Assembly (NCBI RefSeq): GCF_020005165.1
Contig: NZ_JAHCLT010000001.1
Location: 868,001 to 932,000 of the forward strand
DNA: 64,000 nt
Direction of reading: 5' to 3'
Source: Kangiella taiwanensis
GTDB lineage: Bacteria > Pseudomonadota > Gammaproteobacteria > Enterobacterales > Kangiellaceae
Position numbers and translations under genes: made by a program. The notes under the pieces are model-generated. The model saw only the letters and a list, made by a program, of their open reading frames with translations. It was not told the origin of the DNA and did not search any database. This document shows, one piece after another, positions 1-7,470 of this stretch. Positions within the stretch are counted from its first letter, which is position 1. Each line of letters starts with the position of its first letter.

Positions 1-942
1 CACACCTAGGTTAAAACCTATGATACTAGTGAGCTGGTGACTTTTACTAAGACCCAGCTCGCTCAGCGCGCCAGCAAAACCCAATCCATGCAGTAAACCA
101 AACGCTACCGTCATAAGCATCAGACGTTTAATCCAATGGGTGACAACGTTTAAAGCGGAGTAAGCCACGGATATCGCAATCCCGACCTCTGCCCACTTTG
201 AAGAAACCGAGATCCAATCAAGAGCGGTTAAGGTTAAGGTGATGGAGTGAGCAATCGTAAAGCCAGTGACTAACCAAATCATGGATTTAAGATTAATCGT
301 ATTCCTGCTCGGGGTGCTGGTTGTCTGGCGGGGTTTGTTTACATAATGCAGAAGCAATGTGAGAACAAACAATACATGATCCAATCCAATCCAAATGTGG
401 ATCATTCCCTGGTAAAGATAAAAGAGAAACGTATCCCATGCAGATTGAGACGATGTTTCTACTTCCCAATGCTGAGCAGGTTTATCAATAATGGTTTGAG
501 TTTGCCCTTCTTCGAACGACCAGTTAATGAGTAGCTTGTGATCTGATGTTGAGTCAAACAAAGCCGTATAATGTACCGTTAAAGGCAAGGTGCAATTAAA
601 GTTAAGTGGCTGTTTTAGTAACGTTTCGCCATAACTATCTAATAAGCTGATATCAGAGCCAAAAGTAATAGGGCAGCTGCTATTTGGAGTATTGAACTGT
701 AAGTGCTTCCTTAGATACTCAGTAATGATTGAATGACTCTGAGACAGTTCAGCCCAAGTGAGGTTACCATCTTTATTGGGATCTAGACCTAAAGTATGAT
801 GAAGGTCGCTCACTGATAGTGCAATATATCCTTGGTGATGGCCTTCTGATGATTGCTCAAGTGTTAAGTTTGCTGTACTAAACTCGTGTGCTTTTAATGA
901 TGTTGCAACGAGTAATAGCGCTATCATGATTAAGTTGCGCAT
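1..942 (-). CDS. HupE/UreJ-type membrane protein, 3' end missing
   Basis: This reading frame starts at ATG 942 on the minus strand and runs off the left edge of the window without a stop (about 314 codons visible). The product starts with a signal peptide ending near LKAHEF. A periplasmic domain follows with one EF-hand-like loop (DPNKDGNLTWAEL, near residue 55). A multi-span membrane domain then begins with YQGMIHIWIGLDHVLFVL and contains HGLGFAGALSELGL, the His/Gly-rich pattern of the HupE/UreJ_2 family. Some HupE/UreJ members transport nickel or cobalt, so metal transport here is inference only. The start lies 7 bases after the stop of the TPR gene, so it is the last visible gene of the DUF4331 operon. 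The family call is good; the substrate is unknown. Confidence 0.78.
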   Translation of the reverse strand, partial: MRNLIMIALLLVATSLKAHEFSTANLTLEQSSEGHHQGYIALSVSDLHHTLGLDPNKDGNLTWAELSQSHSIITEYLRKHLQFNTPNSSCPITFGSDISLLDSYGETLLKQPLNFNCTLPLTVHYTALFDSTSDHKLLINWSFEEGQTQTIIDKPAQHWEVETSSQSAWDTFLFYLYQGMIHIWIGLDHVLFVLTLLLHYVNKPRQTTSTPSRNTINLKSMIWLVTGFTIAHSITLTLTALDWISVSSKWAEVGIAISVAYSALNVVTHWIKRLMLMTVAFGLLHGLGFAGALSELGLSKSHQLTSIIGFNLGV

Positions 943-949
943 AAATCCC

Positions 950-2029
950 TCAGTGATCTAATGATTGTGCCTGTAGCAATAGCTCTTTGTCTGCAGGTTC
1001 TTTTACATGCTCCCAGTTTTTCTGTGCCCACTGTGACGCTAATTCTGAATCTGGAGAGACGTAGGTATAGTAATAGGCTATGTCAGCGGCATGCAGATCG
1101 TCTTTCCTTAACTGTCTGAGCTGGACTCTATCTTTGGCTAAGCTCTGATATTTATTACCTGAATTGGTAGCTTGTTCGGCTCTTGCCAGACGGATCAATA
1201 AACCGTCTTCAATAGAAGAGTGGTTTTGCTCTAATTCATGGATTGCTTGATAGACTTTTTTGGTATCGCTGTTTTGAAACGCCATATCTGCCCATCTATA
1301 CCACTGGCTAACTGGTGCTTGTGCAAGATTGTTTGCAAAGCTTGCTTGAGCGCGTTGGTAGTCCTTCTCAATTCGGTACAGCGTACCGCTAATCTGATGA
1401 AAGTATTGAGAGAGTGGAGAGCTTTGTTCTTGGTAGCGTTTAGCAAGGCGCTGGATTGACTGTTTGGCTGTACTTAGTTCTCCCTGGTGTACCTTTACCT
1501 CAATTAAACATAGCTCGCTTGCGGGTAAGTTGTAACTTATCAGCCGACGACATTGCTGTTCAGCAGCATCCAGCTGGTTTTGAATAATATAAACCCTTGC
1601 AGCCACCAGAAGGCTTTGTGGGAAATAAAGACTACTTTGTCCAATATTGTTGAGCAGGGTCAATGATTGTTCAAAATCATGCTGACTCTGCGCAATGTTA
1701 GCTTGAGCTAAGTAGTAACGATCTTTTTGCTGACTACTGAGACCTTGAGAATCAATTTTTGCTAGCCACTGTTTTGCAGTCATTAGATTCTGACTGTTAC
1801 CTGGCAGCTTCGCTGACTTAATTAATTGTTCAACTTTGCTCAGTGTACTCTGTGCGTCTATCGGCCCTTGAGACTCATCTTGGGCGGAAACGAAGTCTTT
1901 GTCGTAAGTAAGAATAATGTCTGTGGGGTTTTCCGGAGTCCATTCTTTGCTGAATATTTCCGAACTATGAAAAAACATCAGCAGCGGTAAGGCTGCTGAT
2001 GTTACTAGTTTGAGTTTACTGTTCGCCAT
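950..2029 (-). CDS. TPR-like periplasmic protein (359 aa)
   Basis: The product has an N-terminal hydrophobic segment (LVTSAALPLLMFF) suggesting export. The rest is a helical, Gln/Ala/Leu-rich solenoid with TPR-like repeats, for example the pattern around residues 95-135 (YYLAQANIAQSQHDFEQSL) and again around 215-240. No catalytic motif is visible. Such proteins usually hold partners together, but no partner can be named from the sequence. Its start overlaps the end of the upstream Ig-like lipoprotein gene by 14 bases, which suggests translational coupling. It precedes the HupE/UreJ-type gene by 7 bases. In related gene clusters DUF4331, TPR and HupE/UreJ proteins occur together, so a shared envelope or metal-handling role is plausible. 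Confidence 0.7.
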   Translation of the reverse strand: MANSKLKLVTSAALPLLMFFHSSEIFSKEWTPENPTDIILTYDKDFVSAQDESQGPIDAQSTLSKVEQLIKSAKLPGNSQNLMTAKQWLAKIDSQGLSSQQKDRYYLAQANIAQSQHDFEQSLTLLNNIGQSSLYFPQSLLVAARVYIIQNQLDAAEQQCRRLISYNLPASELCLIEVKVHQGELSTAKQSIQRLAKRYQEQSSPLSQYFHQISGTLYRIEKDYQRAQASFANNLAQAPVSQWYRWADMAFQNSDTKKVYQAIHELEQNHSSIEDGLLIRLARAEQATNSGNKYQSLAKDRVQLRQLRKDDLHAADIAYYYTYVSPDSELASQWAQKNWEHVKEPADKELLLQAQSLDH

Positions 2030-2528
2030 CTTGAACCAAGTCCTGATAAGTATCAGTGGTTGTTACGTCGAATATAAACTCACGACCATTGACTCCGGAA
2101 GGCTCATCGCCAGCTTGCTTTTGATAAGCTTCACGGCTGTATGAGCTAAACACTTCCTGTTTGACGTTTACTGTGACATCCACTTCGGTCGTTGCACTGT
2201 TAGATTGACCGTCGCTTGCCAAAAAAGTAAACACATCAGACCCTGTAAATTCACTGTCAGGCGTATAAGTAAAGCTGCCATCATTGCTCAGCTCAACGGT
2301 ACCCGACTGCGGATCATTAACGATAACGAAGCTCAGCGCATCACCATCGGGATCTTCTGCTTGGAGTTGGTCCATGACGGGGGTGTCGGTTTCCGTCATG
2401 ATGGATAGTTTACTGGCTACGGGCGCCTGATTCATATCAGGCCCCGCGTTATCATCGTCGCTACAAGCCGCTAGGACTAACGCCGAGGAGACGATTGCCA
2501 TATACTTGAATGTTTTCAAAGTATTCAT
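2016..2528 (-). CDS. Lipoprotein with cadherin/Ig-like repeat (170 aa)
   Basis: Residues 1-21 form a lipoprotein signal peptide with lipobox LAAC, so the mature protein should be lipid-anchored. Residues about 35-125 form one bacterial Ig/cadherin-like domain, recognisable by DPDGDALSFVIV, GTVELSNDGSFTYTP and GSDVFTFLASDGQS, a pattern common in cell-surface proteins. The last 40 residues show no recognised domain. The gene follows the DUF4331 gene by 15 bases and overlaps the next gene by 14 bases, so it is an internal member of this operon. The function is unknown; a scaffold or binding role on the outer membrane is inference. Confidence 0.72.
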   Translation of the reverse strand: MNTLKTFKYMAIVSSALVLAACSDDDNAGPDMNQAPVASKLSIMTETDTPVMDQLQAEDPDGDALSFVIVNDPQSGTVELSNDGSFTYTPDSEFTGSDVFTFLASDGQSNSATTEVDVTVNVKQEVFSSYSREAYQKQAGDEPSGVNGREFIFDVTTTDTYQDLVQDGEQ

Positions 2529-2543
2529 GAATGACTCCTATGA

Positions 2544-4139
2544 TTAGTTAGGTGAACCCGCTACTGGAGTTTTCAAGTAAGGGAAGCTCTCGTCCACATC
2601 ATCTGCTGATAACGGTGCTCCATCCGTAAATGGTGCATCACCGACATTGGCATCTGATGGTGAGCAGTAACCTAGGTTTGTAGGCGTGCCATTGACAGGA
2701 AACTCGTAACACAAGCGACCCATCACTACGCGTAGAGCGATATCGACTACGTCGTCACCTGGGCGACGGCCATTCGGAAAGCCTGCTAAATCATCACCAA
2801 CCACACCGTAGGGTGATTGCTGAGACGCTGGCACTGCTGGAATAGCTGTGTTTAAACGTAACATTTCAGACGCTGTCACGGTGGCTTGTTGGTTTACACC
2901 AGGGAAGCCAGTAAGGAATGCAGCGACTAAATCTGTACGTGGAAAGTTTGTCGGTGCAATGGTCTCAAAGTTTGTGCCTAGAGTCGCGTTAACAGCATCT
3001 TTGAATAAGATGTTTAACAACTCTGGGAAACTTGGATGCGTCACATAGTCAGCAAATTGACCATCACCACTTGGGGCGGCAGTTGAAAACTTGTCTTTGT
3101 CGGGAAGACCGATCACAACTTCGTTCACTAGTGGGTTACTAAGACGCGAAATTTGCACCATAGCACCGCCATTTACTTCTGGCTTTTCAAAAGTTGCGTT
3201 CGGGTTTTGGATGCGTGCTTGTGGTACATAGGCTGTTGTCCACGCACCGATAACACCGTTACCTTCTCCGATTAAGCAACTTTTTGGTAGCTCAAGCGCA
3301 ATAGTTGTAACGTTTTTATCACGAAGGTCATCGTTTGCTGTATCTTGAGTAATACCGCCAGGGAAACCGTTTCCATCACCAGCACCTGGTGAGCTGTCAC
3401 CCTCAACTGGAACATAATTGACTAAGTCAAAACTTTCACCCAAGTTCACGGCAAACGCGTCTGAACGTTGTCCAACGAATGCTTTACCGGTCTGGGCACA
3501 GTTTGGAACACTGATGTCATAAACATACTGATCAGCGTAAGCTTGGTAGTCTGCCGATGATGAGAATGTTTTGTCACCAATGTAGTCCCATGGCTTGGTA
3601 AATGTCGTTTCACCGCCTGCAGCAGTGACCGACGTTTTTGTACCCGTACTTACAGGGCCTTCTACTAGATCGATAGAGTACTCTTCGATGAAGTTAAGAA
3701 CTGAACTATCCCCAGCAGAAATACCGCCTGCGTTTTTAAGCGGAATAGCAATTTGTTTCTTATCGCCGTCTGGGCCAATCGCTAATTGAATGCCTGCGCC
3801 GTTGGCTGCAAGGTTGTTATCAAATTTGAACTGATACGTCAGATCTTCTACAGCATCACCATCACTGTCAACGTGGATGTTATAGTGTGCTGCTGGATCG
3901 AGCGCAAAGTAGTTAGGACCACCATAAGCATCTTGGAGTGGAACATAGTTTGCGATAAGGGTAACGTAATCCTCTCTACCAGATTCGTAACTGTTGAACA
4001 CATAAAAATCAGTAGAATCGAGTGTTGGATATCGTGTAATATTTGGGGCTTCGCGGTGACTTGAAGCGGCCGCGTCCTGTGCTATGTAAGCGCCAGTTAT
4101 GCATAAGCATACAGCACTTGTTATAATATGCTTCTTCAT
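2544..4139 (-). CDS. DUF4331 family exported protein (531 aa)
   Basis: The protein starts with a signal peptide (residues about 1-25). The mature N-terminus carries SSHREAPNI and the phrase STDFYVFNSY, both typical of DUF4331 proteins. An acidic loop DSDGDAVED near residue 113 looks like a calcium-binding loop. The C-terminus contains the family-like DDVVDIALRVVMG and ends near DDVDESFPYLKTPVAGSPN. No enzyme activity is established for the family that I can name. It is the first gene of the leftward operon that continues with the lipoprotein, TPR and HupE/UreJ genes, and it is divergent from a TonB-dependent receptor gene. The layout suggests a trans-envelope uptake system. The family call is strong and the role unknown. 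Confidence 0.85.
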   Translation of the reverse strand: MKKHIITSAVCLCITGAYIAQDAAASSHREAPNITRYPTLDSTDFYVFNSYESGREDYVTLIANYVPLQDAYGGPNYFALDPAAHYNIHVDSDGDAVEDLTYQFKFDNNLAANGAGIQLAIGPDGDKKQIAIPLKNAGGISAGDSSVLNFIEEYSIDLVEGPVSTGTKTSVTAAGGETTFTKPWDYIGDKTFSSSADYQAYADQYVYDISVPNCAQTGKAFVGQRSDAFAVNLGESFDLVNYVPVEGDSSPGAGDGNGFPGGITQDTANDDLRDKNVTTIALELPKSCLIGEGNGVIGAWTTAYVPQARIQNPNATFEKPEVNGGAMVQISRLSNPLVNEVVIGLPDKDKFSTAAPSGDGQFADYVTHPSFPELLNILFKDAVNATLGTNFETIAPTNFPRTDLVAAFLTGFPGVNQQATVTASEMLRLNTAIPAVPASQQSPYGVVGDDLAGFPNGRRPGDDVVDIALRVVMGRLCYEFPVNGTPTNLGYCSPSDANVGDAPFTDGAPLSADDVDESFPYLKTPVAGSPN

Positions 4140-4421
4140 TGTACATACCTCTAGTTTCTGTGGGGTATTTTTGTTGTATTACGATGGATGTGTGTGTGAA
4201 GTCGTATGCAACATTGATACCCCCGTCTATTTAAACAGTACAAATCGTGAAAGCTTGTACCTGTGTCCACACTAAAGCCTTCGATGTGAAAATTATGTAA
4301 ATAATCACATCCGATGAGTTGGCTGTTACCGCTTGATTTAGAAAATTTTTTTAGACATTCACACAGTATTCACTCCATCCGTTCTAGCGTGAGTTTAAGT
4401 TGATGGAACGCGAATGGAATA
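4140..4421. promoter_or_regulatory. Divergent promoter region with GTACAA/TTGTAC inverted repeat
   Basis: This 282-base gap separates the leftward DUF4331 operon from the rightward TonB receptor gene, so it should hold both promoters. At 4238-4243 and 4255-4260 there is a 6-bp inverted repeat GTACAA / TTGTAC with an 11-base spacer, a possible operator. The same half-site returns downstream of the receptor gene, as TTGTACAA at 6521-6528 and TTGTAC near 6556. I could not place a convincing -35/-10 pair, and no Fur box is obvious. Confidence 0.35.
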
Positions 4422-6506
4422 ATGATGAAAATGAAACTATCGGCACTAACGATACTAATAACTGCTACAGCGGTTAATGCGAATGATGAAACATCGGATA
4501 CCCTGACAACCGACCAAAGTTACGAGGTCATGGTGATAGAGGGGCAGAGAACCAATCTTATTGGAAGTTCTCAATCTGCTTCGGAAGGTGTCATTGGTCA
4601 GGTTGAACTGTCGCAAAGGCCCATGCTTCGGACTGGTGAAATACTTGAAATGGTCCCAGGACTGGTGGTCACGCAACACAGCGGAACAGGCAAAGCAAAT
4701 CAGTATTTTTTAAGGGGCTTTAATCTCGATCATGGTACCGACTTTGCTACTTCTATTGATGGTATGCCAATCAATATGAGAAGTCATGGACATGGACAAG
4801 GGTATACAGATCTAAACTTTATTATTGAGGAAGCGATCGAGCAAATAACCTACAAAAAAGGGTCGTATTACGCCGATGTTGGTGACTTTAGTGGTGCTGG
4901 TACAGCTTTAATCAATACTCAAGAAAGAGTTGAGCAAGGGTTCGTCGAGCTGACGTTAGGGGAGGATTCATATCAGGAACTCACGTCAGTGAACTCTTTT
5001 CAAGGTGATGATGTGTCTTGGCTATACGCTCTAAATCTCAACTATTATGACGGGCCATGGACTGACATTGAAGAAGATCTTAACAGAAAAAATGTATGGT
5101 TAAAGCGCAGTCAGACATTTGATGATATGACTTTTGATGCCACATTAATGTTGTATGACAATAGCTGGAATAGTGCCGACCAAATCCCGAGAAGAGCCGT
5201 CGAGCAAGGCATTATTGGTGAGCTTGGGTCTTTAGACACGACGGTAGGAGGGGAGTCAGATCGTTATAGTCTAAATCTGCAATGGTACAACGAAAACTTT
5301 TCAGCAAATATTTATGCCATTGAGTATAACTTAAATCTGTGGTCAAACTTTACCTACTTTCTTGACGACGAAAATAATGGTGATCAGTTCGAACAAGTTG
5401 ATCAGCGAACAATCTATGGTGGTTCGTTCAATTATACATTCCCTCAGTCAGATTCTATCGTTACACATTCTGTCGGAGCTGAAGTCCGCTACGATGATAT
5501 TGATGAAGTCGGACTTTATAAGACGCAGGACCGAGATCGATTGGGTGTTATTCGCAGTGACAGGGTCGGAGAGTTGAGCTTAGGTGCTTATTATGAGGCA
5601 ACGGTTCAGTGGACAGAGAACCTAAAAAGTGTCACTGGGTTACGTTACGACTACTATGATTTTGATGTTAACAGTCTATCTAACTCAAACATTAATGGTG
5701 TCGATCTGACACAGAATAACGGTCAAGATACTGATGACTTGCTGTCTGCTAAAGCTAGTTTAATTTATTCAATGAGTCCAGAGTGGGAAACGTACCTATC
5801 CGTAGGACAAGGTTTTCATTCAAATGATGCTCGGGGAGTGACTGGCAGGGTCGACCCTGCGACGGGGCAGCCCATCGATAGCGTTGACCCATTAGTTCGT
5901 TCGCTCGGCTATGAACTGGGCATTAGAGGGTTTATTACTGACCGACTGAATACATCGCTCTCGCTTTGGGCTCTAGATCTAGACAGTGAACTACTTTTTG
6001 TTGGTGATGCGGGTAATACTGAAGCAAATGGTGCTTCGGAACGGCTTGGATTAGAGTGGACAGCTTATTATCGACTGAATGACACTTGGTCTTTTGATCT
6101 TGAATATGCTTATACCGACGCTAAATACAGTGACGTCGCTGCTGGCGAAGGCGACCAAATTCCTGGCGCTATTGAGCATGTCCTGCAGGCTGGTGTGAGT
6201 GCTAATTTTGCTAATGGTTGGTTTATGAATAGCCGTGTTCGCTATTTTGGTGAACGCCCGCTGGAAGAGACGGGAACAGTTTTATCTGATTCTAGTACCT
6301 TAGCCAATATTCGCTTGGGCTTCAGGGAAGACAATTGGACTTTTAAAGTTGATGTTCTCAACGCATTGGATAGTAACGATCATGATATTGACTATTATTA
6401 TCCATCACGCCTGTCATCAGAAGCTTCCGGTGTTGGTACCGAGGATATTCATTACCATGTATTGGAACCTAGAACGGTAAGATTATCGGCTACCTACCAT
6501 TTCTGA
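4422..6506 (+). CDS. TonB-dependent outer-membrane receptor (694 aa)
   Basis: A signal peptide (residues about 1-20) is followed by a plug domain (residues about 40-165) with VMVIEGQRTNLIG near the TonB-box position, GEILEMVPGLVVTQHSG and YFLRGFNLDHGTDFATSIDG. The remaining residues form a 22-strand type beta-barrel ending in LSATYHF, with a C-terminal Phe as usual for barrel proteins. The plug contains a His-rich stretch, MRSHGHGQGYTDLNF, characteristic of a receptor subgroup whose ligand I cannot name; metal or a metal complex is plausible. It is divergent from the DUF4331 operon and probably works with it. The start ATG at 4422 gives a normal signal peptide. Confidence 0.88.
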   Translation: MMKMKLSALTILITATAVNANDETSDTLTTDQSYEVMVIEGQRTNLIGSSQSASEGVIGQVELSQRPMLRTGEILEMVPGLVVTQHSGTGKANQYFLRGFNLDHGTDFATSIDGMPINMRSHGHGQGYTDLNFIIEEAIEQITYKKGSYYADVGDFSGAGTALINTQERVEQGFVELTLGEDSYQELTSVNSFQGDDVSWLYALNLNYYDGPWTDIEEDLNRKNVWLKRSQTFDDMTFDATLMLYDNSWNSADQIPRRAVEQGIIGELGSLDTTVGGESDRYSLNLQWYNENFSANIYAIEYNLNLWSNFTYFLDDENNGDQFEQVDQRTIYGGSFNYTFPQSDSIVTHSVGAEVRYDDIDEVGLYKTQDRDRLGVIRSDRVGELSLGAYYEATVQWTENLKSVTGLRYDYYDFDVNSLSNSNINGVDLTQNNGQDTDDLLSAKASLIYSMSPEWETYLSVGQGFHSNDARGVTGRVDPATGQPIDSVDPLVRSLGYELGIRGFITDRLNTSLSLWALDLDSELLFVGDAGNTEANGASERLGLEWTAYYRLNDTWSFDLEYAYTDAKYSDVAAGEGDQIPGAIEHVLQAGVSANFANGWFMNSRVRYFGERPLEETGTVLSDSSTLANIRLGFREDNWTFKVDVLNALDSNDHDIDYYYPSRLSSEASGVGTEDIHYHVLEPRTVRLSATYHF

Positions 6507-6588
6507 TAATAATACTTGCCTTGTACAAAAAATAAGCATATAAAGTAGCCAAAATTTGTACGCGTAACTTTACTTGAGGAATCCGCTA

Positions 6589-7269
6589 TTGGGCAGTGTT
6601 GAAACTGAGTCTATGGCTGCAATAAGCACGCCGTCACTCGAAACTTCCTTTCTTTTTCAGAAAGTTGCAGATGATCTTAGGCAGCAAGGCTACAGTATTA
6701 ATCCCAATGCCTTGCCTTATGAGCTCTCTCAGCGGTTGTTGGAGCAGTTACACCTAATGAGCTCGAGCGAGTTCGATACCGCCGGTATCGGTCGCCAGCA
6801 GGATCATATGGTGAATAACTTCGTCCGTACCGATGAAATTTGTTGGATTGATGGCAGCTCTAGCGCGGGAGAGCAGTGGTTGGTTTGGGCTTCTGAGTTA
6901 CGAGAATATTTGAATTCTCAACTGTTTCTGGGCTTATTTTCCTTCGAAAGTCATTTCGCCCATTATGCTCCCGGAGATTTCTATAAGCGCCATGTTGATG
7001 CATTTAAAGGCGAGTCGAACCGAGTCTTGTCTTTGGTAGTGTATTTAAATCCTGATTGGTTACCGGAAGATGAGGGGGAATTGGTCCTGTATAAAGACGA
7101 AACAGACCTAGAAGGAACTAAGGTAACGCCAAGCTTCGGTACTGTAGTGGCGTTTTTGAGCGAAGAATTTCCACATGAAGTGTTGCCCGCTGCTCGTGAC
7201 CGCTATTCGATAGCGGGCTGGTATCGTTTAAATACCAGTCAGGCCGATCGCGTCGATCCTCCAAGATAA
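6589..7269 (+). CDS. 2-oxoglutarate/Fe(II) oxygenase, prolyl-hydroxylase type
   Basis: The product is a soluble Fe(II)/2-oxoglutarate-dependent oxygenase of the SM-20/prolyl 4-hydroxylase kind. The visible iron ligands are HVD (in YKRHVDAF) and the distal His in FPHEVL, and RYSIAGWYR supplies the 2-oxoglutarate-binding Arg. The start is uncertain. A GAGGA Shine-Dalgarno at 6576-6580 lies 8 bases before an in-frame TTG at 6589, which I prefer (226 aa). The longer TTG at 6574 would contain the Shine-Dalgarno itself. ATG 6613 has no obvious ribosome site. The gene sits between two TonB receptor genes; hydroxylases of this fold are often iron-regulated, but its substrate cannot be told. A strong hairpin terminator follows at 7305. 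Confidence 0.82.
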   Translation: MGSVETESMAAISTPSLETSFLFQKVADDLRQQGYSINPNALPYELSQRLLEQLHLMSSSEFDTAGIGRQQDHMVNNFVRTDEICWIDGSSSAGEQWLVWASELREYLNSQLFLGLFSFESHFAHYAPGDFYKRHVDAFKGESNRVLSLVVYLNPDWLPEDEGELVLYKDETDLEGTKVTPSFGTVVAFLSEEFPHEVLPAARDRYSIAGWYRLNTSQADRVDPPR

Positions 7270-7304
7270 TTCTATAAAAACAGCTTTTCCTTTTCGATTA
7301 CGAC

Positions 7305-7328
7305 AAACGCGGCCAATGAGCCGCGTTT
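7305..7328 (+). terminator. Rho-independent terminator after the oxygenase gene
   Basis: A perfect 9-bp stem AAACGCGGC / GCCGCGTTT with a 6-base loop is followed by a T-rich run (TTTTGTTTTT). It ends the oxygenase transcription unit before the siderophore receptor promoter. Confidence 0.85.
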
Positions 7329-7391
7329 TGTTTTTAAGGTGTTATCTAAAACATTATATAAAAAAGATCTCCAAACGCTATTGCAGATGCA

Positions 7392-7410
7392 AATGAGAAA
7401 GGTTATCATT
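7392..7410 (+). promoter_or_regulatory. Probable Fur box
   Basis: AATGAGAAAGGTTATCATT matches the Fur 7-1-7 pattern TGATAAT-n-ATTATCA at 11 of 14 positions (TGAGAAA-G-GTTATCA). It lies about 60 bases before the siderophore receptor start, which is the expected position for iron repression of the receptor and the PepSY gene behind it. Confidence 0.65.
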
Positions 7411-7470
7411 CGCGCAAATTAATGCAGTGTTGCATTGTTAGTTCCCGATGAAGTATTGGAGTTGTGACAA

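Noticed and set aside
346-534. A 62-codon plus-strand frame near the left edge.
   Set aside because: It lies opposite the HupE/UreJ-type gene, whose frame is open from 942 to the window edge with clear family motifs.
1231-1459. Short open frames on the opposite strand inside the TPR gene, as in many other genes of the window.
   Set aside because: They overlap a convincing gene, lack ribosome sites and resemble no protein; they are shadows of coding sequence.
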